The position numbers and the translations under genes were made by a program. This document shows, one piece after another, positions 1 through 8,559 of a DNA stretch of 55,988 nucleotides (positions within the stretch are counted from its first letter, which is position 1; each line of letters opens with the position of its first letter). Location: contig NZ_JAGKJI010000044.1 of the NCBI RefSeq assembly GCF_020329485.1, forward strand, positions 1-55,988, written 5' to 3'. The notes under the pieces were generated by a model. It was not told where the DNA came from, did not search any database, and was given only the letters and a program-made list of their open reading frames with translations. Source of the stretch: Bradyrhizobium cenepequi (GTDB taxonomy: Bacteria > Pseudomonadota > Alphaproteobacteria > Rhizobiales > Xanthobacteraceae).

Positions 1-1
1 C

Positions 2-289
2 GTCATCCAACTCGTTCAAGCCCGCAATGGCGGCGAAGAATTGCCGGCCGAATTTGTGTTCACGCCGGACGAGATCGAAGCCCTCAAGGCCATCAACAAA
101 ACCCTGAAAGGCCGGACCGAGCTCCAGAAGAACCACCATCGCCCCAACACTGTCGCCTGGGCGGCTTGGATCATCGCAAAGCTCGGCGGATGGACCGGCT
201 ACGCCTCGCATCGCCCACCTGGACCAATCACCTTCCACATGGGAATGGCTCGCTTCCAAATCCTCGTATACGGCCCGGCAAACGTGTAG
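2..289 (+). mobile_element. IS4-family transposase, C-terminal fragment
   Basis: The frame is open from the window edge and ends at TAG 287-289, so only about 95 C-terminal residues are visible. The stretch from NTVAWAAWIIAKLGGW to GYASHRPPGPITFHMG is the characteristic C-terminus of Tn5/IS4-type transposases common in rhizobia, where it lies in the last part of the DDE transposase fold. The last few residues, after GMARFQ, look unlike the usual family ending, which may mean the 3' end is eroded. No terminal inverted repeat could be recognised downstream. The upstream part lies outside the window, so it cannot be said whether the element is intact. Confidence 0.72.
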
Positions 290-307
290 ATGCCCTAGGG
301 CGAACGC

Positions 308-410
308 GGGGACCCATAACCACAGGGAAGTGTTGTAGCGCGAGCAAGCGGTTACGGCTTCGCATGTCACCAAACCCTGTGGTTATTGGGTCCCGGGTCA
401 AGCCCGGGAC
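308..410. repeat. Nested palindromic intergenic repeat
   Basis: Arms GGGACCCATAACCACAGGG (309-327) and its near-perfect reverse complement at 375-394 (one extra T) enclose about 47 bases. The right arm runs into a second perfect stem, GTCCCGGG (390-397) and CCCGGGAC (403-410). Repeats of this kind are dispersed in Bradyrhizobium intergenic regions. It lies between the transposase fragment and the 3' end of the DUF1036 gene and could act as a bidirectional transcription stop, though there is no T-run. Confidence 0.7.
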
Positions 411-422
411 GACGAACTCTCA

Positions 423-1439
423 TCACGGTATCGCAAAGCGCAGCGTCTTGCCGCCGCTGGTCATATCGACTGGGGCAAAGCCGATCGTGGCAAGGCCCCG
501 GGTGGCGCAATCGCCCTGTTCGGCGATCTCGAACTTGGTTTCGCGGGTGCAGAGCTGCATCGTGCCGCCCCAGTTCAACGGCTTGTCCTTCAGGCGGATG
601 GTGCGGTTGTCGGCATCCACGGCTTCGGCAAACGAGAATATCTGCTTTGGCCGACTGGCGACGTCGGGGTGCAGGCATTTGCCCGGATCGATGCGGTACC
701 AGCCGCGGCTGGTGACGGCCTTACCGTCGTCGGCCGCCACCGCCGCCATGATCTTGTGCGGCGTGTCGTTGCACCAGGTCAGTCCGGTTGCGGATGGCTT
801 CTGCACGGCATCGATCATGGTGGTGAAGAAATTTGGCGATTGCACGACGTCGCTGGAGAGGCCGCGACTCCTGAGGAACGCCGACAGCGCTCCTTGTGTC
901 TTCGGTCCGTCGACGCCGTCGATCGGCGCGGCATCGTAGCCGGCGATGACAAGCAAGCGCTGGATGCCGGCCAGCCGTGCCTGCTCCTCGTCATATTCCG
1001 CGCCCTCGGCGAGATAGGCGACGAGATTGCCGTCCTCGGTCTGGGTCGGTGTTATCTGCGTGAATTGCGCCGGCGTCTGGCCGCTGCGGCATTGGCGGGC
1101 GGCGGCGATGACGAAATTGTCCTGCGCGACGCAGAGCGTATCGGTGCCGTTTTGCGGGATCGGCGAGGACCCGTAGACGCCGAGCGCACGCGCATTGAGA
1201 AGCACGCGGTCGGCGGAAAGCGCGCCCTGCACCACCACGCGGCAGGCGGCGGGATCGATGCGAAACCAGCCGCGCGTTGCGGTCGCCGATTTCTCGTCGA
1301 TGCCGATCGCTGCCTCGACCACGTAACTCATGCGGTTGCAGAGTTTCAGGTCGGCCAGCGCCGGCTCGGAGGAAAACAAGAACGAGAGCATCGCAGCCGG
1401 CAGCGCCATCAAGACTTGCGCGAGCACCGGGCGACGCAC
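423..1439 (-). CDS. Secreted protein with two DUF1036 domains around a peptidoglycan-binding-like segment
   Basis: From GTG 1439 the product is 338 aa and begins with a signal peptide ending near SSEPALA. It then carries a DUF1036 domain (LKLCNRMSY, with GWFRIDPAACR), a central helical segment (IQRLLVIAGYDAAPIDGVDG) resembling peptidoglycan-binding domain 1, and a second DUF1036 copy (LTWCNDTPHKIMAAVA, with GWYRIDPGKC). The frame is open up to ATG 1568, but the extra 43 codons run through a palindromic repeat at 1510-1531 and would bury the signal peptide, so GTG 1439 is preferred; ATG 1409 is another option. The function of DUF1036 proteins is unknown. Repeated Cys residues suggest disulphides in the periplasm. 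It lies directly downstream of argB on the same strand. Confidence 0.8.
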   Translation of the reverse strand: MRRPVLAQVLMALPAAMLSFLFSSEPALADLKLCNRMSYVVEAAIGIDEKSATATRGWFRIDPAACRVVVQGALSADRVLLNARALGVYGSSPIPQNGTDTLCVAQDNFVIAAARQCRSGQTPAQFTQITPTQTEDGNLVAYLAEGAEYDEEQARLAGIQRLLVIAGYDAAPIDGVDGPKTQGALSAFLRSRGLSSDVVQSPNFFTTMIDAVQKPSATGLTWCNDTPHKIMAAVAADDGKAVTSRGWYRIDPGKCLHPDVASRPKQIFSFAEAVDADNRTIRLKDKPLNWGGTMQLCTRETKFEIAEQGDCATRGLATIGFAPVDMTSGGKTLRFAIP

Positions 1440-1509
1440 TCGTGCCTTGTCGTGCCGGAGCCTGATCCAGGCTTGCGCGCCCTTCCCACGATCGATAGGC
1501 GGCAGGTGG

Positions 1510-1531
1510 ATGGCCGGAACGTATCCGGCCA
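1510..1531. repeat. Short palindromic repeat
   Basis: ATGGCCGG (1510-1517) and CCGGCCAT (1524-1531) form a perfect 8-bp inverted repeat. This matches the core of an intergenic repeat that is frequent in Bradyrhizobium and is often wrongly translated as MAGYVPAIH at protein N-termini. It marks 1440-1568 as probably non-coding and helps to set the start of the DUF1036 gene. Confidence 0.6.
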
Positions 1532-1564
1532 TGACGGCCCTCGTTCGCTCGACCGCTTTCGGCA

Positions 1565-2458
1565 TCACTTATGGATCAGCGTGCCTGTCCCCTGATTGGT
1601 AAACAGCTCCAGCAACACCGCATGCTGCGTTTTGCCGTCGATGATAACGACGCCCTGCACGCCCTGCTCCAGGGCATAGATGCAGGTCTCGACCTTCGGG
1701 ATCATGCCGCCGGAAATCGTGCCGTCAGCGATCAGTTTGCGCGCGTCCTTCACCGATAGTTCCGGGATCAGCTTCTTCGACTTGTCGAGCACGCCGGGCA
1801 CGTCGGTGAGCAGCAGCAGGCGCTTGGCCTTCAACGCGCCCGCGACCGCGCCGGCAAAGGTATCAGCATTGATGTTCAGCGTCTGGCCGTCCTTGGAGGT
1901 CGCCAGCGGCGCCAGCACCGGGATCAGCTCATAGCCGATGAGCTGGTTGAGCAGCGTCAGATCGACCTTCTCCGGTTCGCCGACGAAGCCGAGATCGATC
2001 GCCTTCTCGATGTTCGAACCCGGATCGATCATGGTGCGCGTCGTCTTCGACGCCTTCACCATGTTGCCGTCCTTGCCGGAGAGGCCCACCGCCTTGCCGC
2101 CGGCCTCGTTGATATAGCCGACGAGCTGCTTGTTGACGGAGCCGGCCAGCACCATCTCGACGATCTCGATCGTCGCCGCGTCGGTGATGCGAAGGCCCGC
2201 CGCGAATTCCGACTGGATGCCGAGGCGCTTGAGCATGGTCGCGATCTGCGGTCCGCCACCATGAACGACCACCGGGTTGATCGCGGTCTGCTCCAACAGC
2301 ACGATGTCGCGCGCAAAGGCCTTGGCCGTATCCTCCGCGCCCATGGCGTGGCCGCCATATTTGATGACGATGGTTTCATCGTCATATTCCTGCATATGCG
2401 GCAGCGCCTCGGACAGGATGCGGGCCTGGTCGAGCGGGCTGATCTGTGTGTCGGTCAT
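1565..2458 (-). CDS. argB: Acetylglutamate kinase
   Basis: ArgB phosphorylates N-acetylglutamate with ATP, the second step of arginine synthesis in the cytoplasm. The 297-aa product has the amino-acid-kinase glycine motifs IKYGGHAMG (residues 32-40, with catalytic Lys33) and VVVHGGGPQI (64-73), the substrate motif GLRITDAAT, LNINADTFAG for nucleotide binding and ISGGMIPKV near the C-terminus. ATG 2458 (MTDTQISPL) was chosen because it matches family length; the frame extends to 2560, but that part has no family resemblance. The gene follows engB and a DUF423 gene, an arrangement common in Rhizobiales, with a 77-base gap that could hold its own promoter. Confidence 0.95.
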   Translation of the reverse strand: MTDTQISPLDQARILSEALPHMQEYDDETIVIKYGGHAMGAEDTAKAFARDIVLLEQTAINPVVVHGGGPQIATMLKRLGIQSEFAAGLRITDAATIEIVEMVLAGSVNKQLVGYINEAGGKAVGLSGKDGNMVKASKTTRTMIDPGSNIEKAIDLGFVGEPEKVDLTLLNQLIGYELIPVLAPLATSKDGQTLNINADTFAGAVAGALKAKRLLLLTDVPGVLDKSKKLIPELSVKDARKLIADGTISGGMIPKVETCIYALEQGVQGVVIIDGKTQHAVLLELFTNQGTGTLIHK

Positions 2459-2535
2459 GGAGCGGGTCTCGCTATTCCGAGAGGCAGCGTCGGGCGCGGT
2501 TCTATCTGATTGGCGGGCGACGCGTAAAGCGCGTC

Positions 2536-2913
2536 TCACGGCTTGCCCCGCTGCGGCCATGTCGCCGCCATGGCCAGCACCAGCCAGCTCGCGATCGATA
2601 GCGTTCCGCCGATCGGGGAGGCCAGCCGAAACAGGCCGTAGCCGGCATATTGGCGCAGGCCGAGATCGCCGGCGAACAATGACGGCCCGATGACGAAGCC
2701 GACCGCGGCGATGGTCCCGATCGCGCGGTTCAGCAGGCCGCGATCACTGAGTGCGACCGTTCCCAGCACAGCACTGGCATGAAACAGTAGCATCGACGAC
2801 GCGGCTGCAAGCCGAGTGGCATCAGGGAGATGAGCCGATGCCCCGGCGAGCATCACGCCACAGGCCCCCATGATGCCGGCCAGGACGAGCAGGATTCGAG
2901 GCAGGCTGGTCAT
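2536..2913 (-). CDS. DUF423 family membrane protein
   Basis: A 125-aa hydrophobic protein with about four membrane helices. It has the family pattern of an N-terminal helix with GACGVMLAGASAHL, a mid helix LLFHASAVLGTVAL and the C-terminal SPIGGTLSIASWLVLAMAA. The function of DUF423 (YgdD-like) inner-membrane proteins is unknown. Its ATG (2911-2913) overlaps the TGA of engB by four bases, so the two are probably translationally coupled. Confidence 0.85.
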   Translation of the reverse strand: MTSLPRILLVLAGIMGACGVMLAGASAHLPDATRLAAASSMLLFHASAVLGTVALSDRGLLNRAIGTIAAVGFVIGPSLFAGDLGLRQYAGYGLFRLASPIGGTLSIASWLVLAMAATWPQRGKP

Positions 2914-3563
2914 CCGCGGCGCTCCTCGAGCAGGCGCACCATCGCGGCGCGCAGCTCCGGCATGCCGGTGCCGGTGCGCGAGGAGGTCGCCAATACATCC
3001 GGAAAGGCGGCCGGGTGTTTCGCCAGCGCGGCCGCGGTTTCCTCGATGCGGGTCGTGAGTTCGGAGGCTTTCACCTGGTCCGCCTTGGTCAGCACCACCT
3101 GATAGCTGACGGCCGATTTGTCGAGTGTCTTCAGGACGTCGAGATCGACATCCTTGATGCCATGGCGGGCGTCGATCAGGACATAGACCCGCGCCAGGGT
3201 GGCGCGGCCCTGCAGGAATTTATGGATCAGCGCGGTCCAGGACGCGACCTTTGCCTTGGGTGCGGAGGCATAGCCATAGCCGGGCATGTCGACCAGACGA
3301 AAACCCGCTTTCTCGGGGCCCTCGAAGAAGATCAGTTCCTGGGTGCGTCCCGGCGTGTGCGAGGTGCGCGCCAGCGCGCTGCGGCCGGTGAGCGCGTTGA
3401 TCAGGCTCGACTTGCCGACGTTGGAGCGGCCGGCAAAGGCAACCTCGAGCCCTGCCATCGGCGGCAGCGTCTCGATTGACGGTGCGGCCCAGATGAAGTG
3501 CCAGTCGCCGGCGAACAATTTTCGCCCCGCTTCGATCAGCTCCGCATCGGTTTCGGCGGTCAT
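2910..3563 (-). CDS. engB: Ribosome biogenesis GTP-binding protein EngB/YsxC
   Basis: EngB is a small GTPase that assists assembly of the 50S ribosomal subunit. The 217-aa product has G1 GRSNVGKSS (residues 45-53), a switch I segment SHTPGRTQELIFF, G3 DMPGYGYA and G4 TKAD, all intact. ATG 3563 (MTAETDAELIEAG) gives normal family length; the upstream open stretch to 3656 overlaps palindromic repeats and is probably not translated. It sits between yidC and the DUF423 gene. Confidence 0.93.
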   Translation of the reverse strand: MTAETDAELIEAGRKLFAGDWHFIWAAPSIETLPPMAGLEVAFAGRSNVGKSSLINALTGRSALARTSHTPGRTQELIFFEGPEKAGFRLVDMPGYGYASAPKAKVASWTALIHKFLQGRATLARVYVLIDARHGIKDVDLDVLKTLDKSAVSYQVVLTKADQVKASELTTRIEETAAALAKHPAAFPDVLATSSRTGTGMPELRAAMVRLLEERRG

Positions 3564-3617
3564 GTGGGAAGCTCTGACAGTAGTCCCCGTAATGAGGAGG
3601 CGGCGCGATCTCTGTCC

Positions 3618-3719
3618 CTCATGGTGAGGAGCCGCCAGAGCGGCGTCTCGAACCATGAGGCCCCGGTGTCCGCGGCCATCCTTCGAGACGCGGCCTGAAG
3701 GCCGCTCCTCAGGATGAGG
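3618..3719. repeat. Pair of REP-like palindromes
   Basis: Two hairpin-forming units occupy the yidC-engB gap. Unit one has arms CCTCATGGT (3618-3626) and ACCATGAGG (3652-3660). Unit two pairs CATCCTTCGAGACGCGGCC (3677-3695) with GGCCGCTCCTCAGGATG (3700-3716). The shared core (GAGGAGC and GTCTCGA) is that of a REP-like family abundant in Bradyrhizobium. Such paired units often follow the 3' end of genes and can stabilise or attenuate transcripts; here they lie in the yidC to engB readthrough path. Confidence 0.75.
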
Positions 3720-3731
3720 TTCGAGACATCG

Positions 3732-5588
3732 CTACGTCGCCTTCTTCGCGAAGGTGGCTTTGAGGTTGTCGAACAATTCCACCTTCACCCCGTTCCGATG
3801 CATGATGTAGCTCTGCTGCAGCACCGACAACAGGTTGTTCCAGGCCCAGTAGATCACGAGGCCCGCCGGGAAGCCGGCCAGCATGAAGGTGAAGATCAAG
3901 GGCATCCAGTCGAAGATCATCTTCTGCGTCGGATCCGGCGGGGTCGGATTGAGCTTCATCTGGAACCACATCGTGATGCCCATGATGATGGGCCAGATGC
4001 CGAGCCAGAGATAATGGCCGAACACTGGGATCGTGGTGGGGTCGAACGGGATCAGGCCGAACAGGGTGAACAGGTTGGTCGGATCCGGTGCCGACAGGTC
4101 CTTGATCCAGCCGAAGAACGGCGCATGCCGCATCTCGATGGTGACGAACAGGACCTTGTAGAGCGAGAAGAACACCGGAATCTGCAGCGCGATGGGAAGG
4201 CAGCCCGCGATCGGGTTGATCTTCTCCTTCTTGTAGATCTCCATCATTTCCTGCTGCTGCTTCACCCGGTCGTCCGGATAGCGCTCCTTCAGCGCGGCGA
4301 GCTGCGGCTGGATCGACTTCATCTTCGCCATCGAGGCGTAGGACTTGTTGGCGAGCGGGAAGAACAACAGCTTCACGATCACCGTCACCAGCAGGATCGA
4401 GACGCCGAAATTGCCGAACAGGCGGAAGAACCAGTCGAGCGCCAGGAACATCGGCTTGGTGATGAAGTAGAACCAGCCCCAGTCGATCAAGAGATCGAAG
4501 TGATTGAGGCCGAGCTCCTTGTTGTAGCCGCCAAAGCCCACCAGCGGGAAATTGATGCCGACCACGCCGGCTTCCTTGGCGCCGGCGAACAGCCGCGCGT
4601 TGGCGGTGACGGTGGCGCCGCCCGCGACCGTCTGCGGCTCCAGCAGATAGTCGGTCTGGTACCTCCTGATATTGTTGACAAGGTCGGAGGAATAGCTCGC
4701 CTGCAGCTTGGCGGAGGTGTCCGGCAGCAGCGCGGAAGCCCAGTATTTGTCCGTAATGCCGAGCCAGCCGTCGGTGACGTTGAAGTTCACCCTCTTGGCG
4801 TCGTCGATCTTCTTGTAGCTGTATTCCTGCAGGCCCTGGTCGCCGAGATAGCCGATCAGGCCTTCGTGCAGGATGTAGTACCCGGACACCTGCGGCGTGC
4901 CGTGGCGCGAGATCAGCGCATACGGATAGAGCGTGACCGGCGCGCTGCCGGCATTGGTCACTTCATCCTTGATGGTGAAGAGATAGTGATCGTCGATCGC
5001 AATCGTGCGGCGGAAGGTGAGCCCTTCGCCATTGTCATATTTCAGCGTGACCGGATGCGTCGGCGTCAGTTCGCCGGAGCCCTCCTGCTGCCACATCGTG
5101 GTCGCGTCGGGCATCCGCACAGTCGCGCCGGTCCCGGGCACCCAGCCGAATTCTGCGTAATAGGGCGCCGCCGTCTGTGACGGTGAGAACAGCACGATTG
5201 GCGGGGATTTCGGATCGACTGTGTCGCGGAATTTCTCCAGCGACAGGTCGTCGATACGCGCGCCCTTCAGCGAGATGCTGCCGGACAGCGTGGGCGTGTC
5301 GATCTTGACGCGCGGGCCGCCCTCGATCGCGGCTTCGCGGCTGACGACCGGCCCGGTGGACGGCGGCTGCGTGGCCGAAGGCGCCGGTGCCGATCCCGGC
5401 TGCGGCGCGGTCCCGGGGGTCGCTTGCGGCGTCGACTTCTGCGATTCCGCCTGCTTCTGCAATTCCGTCTGCGTCTGCTGCTGTGCGCGCTGCTTCTCCA
5501 TCTGCGGCACGTTGTAGAAATATTGCCAGGCGATCAGCACGAGGCCGGACAGAATGACGGCGAGGATGGTGTTGCGATTGTCGGTCAT
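3732..5588 (-). CDS. yidC: Membrane protein insertase YidC
   Basis: YidC inserts and folds inner-membrane proteins, alone or with SecYEG. The 618-aa product has an N-terminal anchor (TILAVILSGLVLIAWQYFY), a Gln/Pro/Ala-rich linker to about residue 75, a large periplasmic beta-sandwich domain to about 360, and the C-terminal five-helix core with the conserved GCLPIALQIPVFFSLYKVLF segment and the last helix FMLAGFPAGLVIYWAWNNLL. Length fits Gram-negative YidC. It is 19 bases downstream of rnpA, the usual rpmH-rnpA-yidC order. Confidence 0.97.
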   Translation of the reverse strand: MTDNRNTILAVILSGLVLIAWQYFYNVPQMEKQRAQQQTQTELQKQAESQKSTPQATPGTAPQPGSAPAPSATQPPSTGPVVSREAAIEGGPRVKIDTPTLSGSISLKGARIDDLSLEKFRDTVDPKSPPIVLFSPSQTAAPYYAEFGWVPGTGATVRMPDATTMWQQEGSGELTPTHPVTLKYDNGEGLTFRRTIAIDDHYLFTIKDEVTNAGSAPVTLYPYALISRHGTPQVSGYYILHEGLIGYLGDQGLQEYSYKKIDDAKRVNFNVTDGWLGITDKYWASALLPDTSAKLQASYSSDLVNNIRRYQTDYLLEPQTVAGGATVTANARLFAGAKEAGVVGINFPLVGFGGYNKELGLNHFDLLIDWGWFYFITKPMFLALDWFFRLFGNFGVSILLVTVIVKLLFFPLANKSYASMAKMKSIQPQLAALKERYPDDRVKQQQEMMEIYKKEKINPIAGCLPIALQIPVFFSLYKVLFVTIEMRHAPFFGWIKDLSAPDPTNLFTLFGLIPFDPTTIPVFGHYLWLGIWPIIMGITMWFQMKLNPTPPDPTQKMIFDWMPLIFTFMLAGFPAGLVIYWAWNNLLSVLQQSYIMHRNGVKVELFDNLKATFAKKAT

Positions 5589-5607
5589 CTCTTCAATGTC
5601 TCGTCAT

Positions 5608-5988
5608 TCAATTCCGGTTGCCGCCGCTCTTTATATTAACCTGGCTGCCGCCGGTTTTGGCCGGTTGCCGGTCGAGGCGGCGGAGCGCCGCGCGGAGGTC
5701 GTCGAGCATGGCCGCGAAGTCGCGGGTGAGTGCATCCCGGCGGCCGACTAACACATAATCATGGTGTGGTCGCATCGGTATGACGTCGAGCTGCTGCACC
5801 AGCGCGCGAAGCCTGCGCCGGATGCGGTTGCGCTCGGTGGCGGTACCGTTCTTCTTGGTGACGGTGAAGCCGATGCGGATCGGTCCATCATCGTCGCGGG
5901 CGCGGCCCTGCACCACAAAGGCTGGGCTGGTCGCCCGCGCGCCATTGGCAACGGCGACGAAGTCCGCCCGCTGCCTTAGCCGATCCAT
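5608..5988 (-). CDS. rnpA: Ribonuclease P protein component
   Basis: RnpA is the protein subunit of RNase P, which removes tRNA 5' leaders. The 126-aa protein has the N-terminal RLRQRADFVAV, the conserved GFTVTKKNGTATERNRIRRRLR signature and a basic C-terminus. It lies 26 bases downstream of rpmH and is very likely in the same transcript. The RNA subunit is not in this window. Confidence 0.95.
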   Translation of the reverse strand: MDRLRQRADFVAVANGARATSPAFVVQGRARDDDGPIRIGFTVTKKNGTATERNRIRRRLRALVQQLDVIPMRPHHDYVLVGRRDALTRDFAAMLDDLRAALRRLDRQPAKTGGSQVNIKSGGNRN

Positions 5989-6014
5989 CTAGAATCTCCG
6001 GAAGACGCCCGGGC

Positions 6015-6149
6015 TCAGGCGCTCAGACGCTTGCGGCCACGCGCGCGGCGCGCAGCGAGGACCTTCCGGCCACCGGCCGTGGCAAGACGGGCGCGGAAGC
6101 CGTGGCGGCGCTTGCGCACCAGTTTGCTGGGTTGATAAGTCCGCTTCAC
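6015..6149 (-). CDS. rpmH: 50S ribosomal protein L34
   Basis: A 44-aa, extremely basic protein read from GTG 6149 to TGA 6015. It begins with M(V)KRTYQPSKLVRKRRHGFR and ends GRKRLSA, a full-length L34. The GTG start is supported because the next in-frame codons are the invariant KRTYQPS. It is the first gene of the rpmH-rnpA-yidC unit and has a strong upstream promoter at 6290-6318. Confidence 0.96.
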   Translation of the reverse strand: MKRTYQPSKLVRKRRHGFRARLATAGGRKVLAARRARGRKRLSA

Positions 6150-6523
6150 GGGGTAGTTCTCCGCTGAACAGGCAATCTGCCGATGAATGAGATAGGGTGT
6201 CCGGTGATGCTGGCTGACCCAGAATGAGCCACTCGCGGCCCCAAATGAGCCGCCCCGGCAGGCCGGGCCATCGCGGACAATTGGCGCGGCTTATACGGGA
6301 GCGCCTCCTTTTCGTCAATGTCGCCCGCTGCGGCAAAAGCGGTCCTTCGAAACGTCGCAATTGCCGGAAATAGTCTGGATTCTGCGGGGTTGTTGCACGT
6401 GTGGGCCGGCTTTACTCGGCTCTCATCCGGGGTTCATGGAACCGGCTTACATTAGCGATCCGTAATTTGACCGGCAATGGTGCACGGCAGCATGCTGAAC
6501 ATGCGCCATAGAAAGCCTATATC
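6150..6523. other. Divergent intergenic region, rpmH / histidine kinase
   Basis: 374 bases without a gene. It contains the rpmH promoter and an untranslated leader of about 135 bases, and on the other side the unrecognised promoter of the histidine kinase gene. No RNA gene was recognised. Confidence 0.6.
6290..6318 (-). promoter_or_regulatory. Sigma-70-type promoter of rpmH-rnpA-yidC
   Basis: Read on the minus strand, TTGACG (6318-6313) and TATAAG (6295-6290) are separated by exactly 17 bases. This is a near-consensus housekeeping promoter, about 140 bases upstream of the rpmH start, and fits the high expression expected for L34. Confidence 0.7.
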
Positions 6524-8002
6524 GTGTCAGTGACCGATGATCAGCCGACGACGGAGAAGTCTCGGGCGCAGCCGGTGCACCGGCTTGGGCTGTCCGGCAA
6601 GCTCCTACTGCTCACGATTCCCCTGGTGATGATCGCCGGGATGCTGATCTACGTACCCGCGATCGCCAACTTCCGGATGAACCGGCTGAACGACCGACTG
6701 GCGGCGGCCAACACCGCGGCGCTGGTGCTCGATGCCGCGCCGTCAGGCTACGTCCCGGAGTCGCTGGCGCGCCAGATCCTGACCAGCATCGGCGCCCGCG
6801 CGGTGGCGATCAAGATGGGCCAGCAGCGGCGGTTGCTCGCCAGCGCCGACCTGCCGGCTGCGATCGACCATGACGTCGATATGCGCGAGATGTCGGTGTG
6901 GTCGGCGATCGTCGATGCGTTCCAGATCATGCTGGAGCACGGCGACCAGACCATCCGCGTGGTCGGGGCGGCGCCGGGGCAGGCGCAGTTCATCGAGGTC
7001 GTGATCGACGAGAAGCCGCTGCGCCAGGCAATGTACCGCTTCTCGCGCAACGTCTTGATCGTCGCGCTCTTGATCGCCGGCCTTACCGCAGGGCTGGTCT
7101 ATCTCGCCCTGCATTACCTGTTCGTGCGCCCGATGCGGCGGCTGACCGCCAGCCTGATCGGTTTCCATGAAAACCCCGAAAGTTCGGCGCGAATCATCGT
7201 GCCGAGCCAACGCGGCGACGAGATCGGAGTTGCCGAGCGCGAGCTCTCCGACATGCAGCGCGACCTGGTCTCGATGCTGCATCAGAAGAGCCGGCTGGCG
7301 GCGTTGGGGCTTGCCGTCTCCAAGATCAACCACGATCTGCGCAACCTGCTTGCCTCCTCGCAGCTTCTGTCCGATCAGCTCGCAAGCGTCCCCGATCCCA
7401 GGGTGCAGCGCTTCGCGCCGAAACTGCTGCGCTCGCTGGAACGCGCCATCGCCTTCTGCCAGTCGACGTTGTCGTACGGCCGTGCCCAGGAGGCCGCGCC
7501 TGACCGCCGCACGATCCTGGTCGAGCCGGTTGTCGCTGAGGTGCGTGAATCGGCGGGGCTTGCGTCCGATGCCTCGATCACCTGGATCAGCGCGATCGAA
7601 CGCGGGCTCACGATCGATGCCGATCCGGACCAGCTCTTCCGTGTGCTGCTCAACCTCGTGCGTAACGCGGCGCAGGCGCTGGAGACCCGTCCGGCGACCG
7701 ACGGCGGCGCCCAGCAGATCCGTATCACCGGCCGGCGCGAGGGGACGGTCGCAATCGTCGAGGTCTCCGACACCGGCCCCGGCGTTCCCCAGAAGACCCG
7801 CGATCACCTGTTCGAGGCGTTCCAGACATCCGGGCGCCCCGGCGGCAGCGGCCTCGGCCTTGCGATCGCCGCCGAGCTGATCCGCGCCCATGACGGCGAG
7901 ATCAACCTCGTCGAGGGTACCATCGGCGCCACCTTCCGCATCGCCATTCCCGACCGGCCGGTGGAACTCCAGATCGTCCGCACCGAACGCGCGCGGGCGT
8001 GA
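6524..8002 (+). CDS. Membrane sensor histidine kinase
   Basis: A 492-aa protein from GTG 6524. It has a first membrane helix at about 25-47, a periplasmic segment to about 173, a second helix at 176-200, a HAMP-like linker (VRPMRRLTASLIGFHENPE), and a kinase core with phospho-acceptor His270 in KINHDLRNLL, an N box NLVRNAAQAL, G1 DTGPGVP and G2 GSGLGLAIAAEL. It would autophosphorylate and pass phosphate to a response regulator, but no regulator is adjacent, so it is an orphan kinase here. The next feature on this strand is tRNA-Arg. Confidence 0.88.
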   Translation: MSVTDDQPTTEKSRAQPVHRLGLSGKLLLLTIPLVMIAGMLIYVPAIANFRMNRLNDRLAAANTAALVLDAAPSGYVPESLARQILTSIGARAVAIKMGQQRRLLASADLPAAIDHDVDMREMSVWSAIVDAFQIMLEHGDQTIRVVGAAPGQAQFIEVVIDEKPLRQAMYRFSRNVLIVALLIAGLTAGLVYLALHYLFVRPMRRLTASLIGFHENPESSARIIVPSQRGDEIGVAERELSDMQRDLVSMLHQKSRLAALGLAVSKINHDLRNLLASSQLLSDQLASVPDPRVQRFAPKLLRSLERAIAFCQSTLSYGRAQEAAPDRRTILVEPVVAEVRESAGLASDASITWISAIERGLTIDADPDQLFRVLLNLVRNAAQALETRPATDGGAQQIRITGRREGTVAIVEVSDTGPGVPQKTRDHLFEAFQTSGRPGGSGLGLAIAAELIRAHDGEINLVEGTIGATFRIAIPDRPVELQIVRTERARA

Positions 8003-8193
8003 GGCGCGTCTTGGAATAGCCGGAAACCCCTGACGTTCACCGTCCTGGGCGCCTTTCCGGCGTAAATCAGCCCACCAGGCCCTATCCCAGACCTTGCCAA
8101 CCGGACCCGGAGCCTGTAGCTAGAGCGCTCTTTCGCTGGTGCTTCCGAGCCCTCTCGGATAGACCCCGGGCTCAAGCCCCTCACGCGAAAACG

Positions 8194-8270
8194 CGCCCGT
8201 AGCTCAGCTGGATAGAGCATCAGACTACGAATCTGAGGGTCGGACGTTCGAATCGTTCCGGGCGCGCCAA
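8194..8270 (+). tRNA. tRNA-Arg (anticodon ACG)
   Basis: A 77-nt cloverleaf: acceptor GCGCCCG (8194-8200) pairs with CGGGCGC (8260-8266), discriminator G and encoded CCA. The D arm is GCTC/GAGC, the anticodon stem TCAGA/TCTGA with loop CTACGAA (anticodon ACG), and the T arm GGACG-TTCGAAT-CGTTC. ACG is normally modified to ICG and reads CGU, CGC and CGA. The downstream flank carries degenerate T-arm-like copies, consistent with past integration at this site. Confidence 0.96.
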
Positions 8271-8371
8271 TTCACCCCGTAAGCTGCTATCCCTACGCCA
8301 TAGCCGCACCGGCTACGCCGAACGAAATCGAAATATGTTCAGCGTTGTAGGAGCGGCGGTCCTGGGCGGCG

Positions 8372-8515
8372 AAAAAGTTCGAATCTTTTCGGGTGGCATG
8401 GCAGGTTCGCGCCTATCCAATAGCTCTCAAATTGAATGGCTGCTTCTGCTGATCTAGCGGTATTAGTCGCTAGCAACGTTCTCCACGTAGCAGTTCGAAT
8501 CCTCTCGCCCCGCCA
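8372..8515 (+). repeat. Degenerate tRNA-like 3' ends downstream of tRNA-Arg
   Basis: Two sequences resemble tRNA T-arms. The first is AAAAG-TTCGAAT-CTTTT (about 8373-8389), a perfect 5-bp stem with a 7-base loop. The second is GTTCGAATCCTCTCGCCC (8493-8510) followed by CGCCA (8511-8515) and AATT, as the true tRNA end is followed by AATT. Beyond each CCA, about 32-34 bases downstream, lies a related block (AGCCGC..CGGCTACGCCG at 8302; AGCCGCAGCCGCTACGCCG at 8549). No complete cloverleaf can be drawn, so these are remnants or old attachment-site copies, not functional tRNAs. Confidence 0.5.
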
Positions 8516-8559
8516 ATTGCCGCCGGGCGCCGCCACTTCCTACTCAAGAGCCGCAGCCG

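Noticed and set aside
3714..5180. A 488-codon open frame antisense to yidC
   Set aside because: It is a GC-driven shadow of a conserved essential gene, with low-complexity His/Gln/Arg text and no domain.
8372..8515. Functional second tRNA gene after tRNA-Arg
   Set aside because: T-arm and 3' CCA-like pieces exist, but no matching 5' acceptor, D arm or anticodon arm can be folded.
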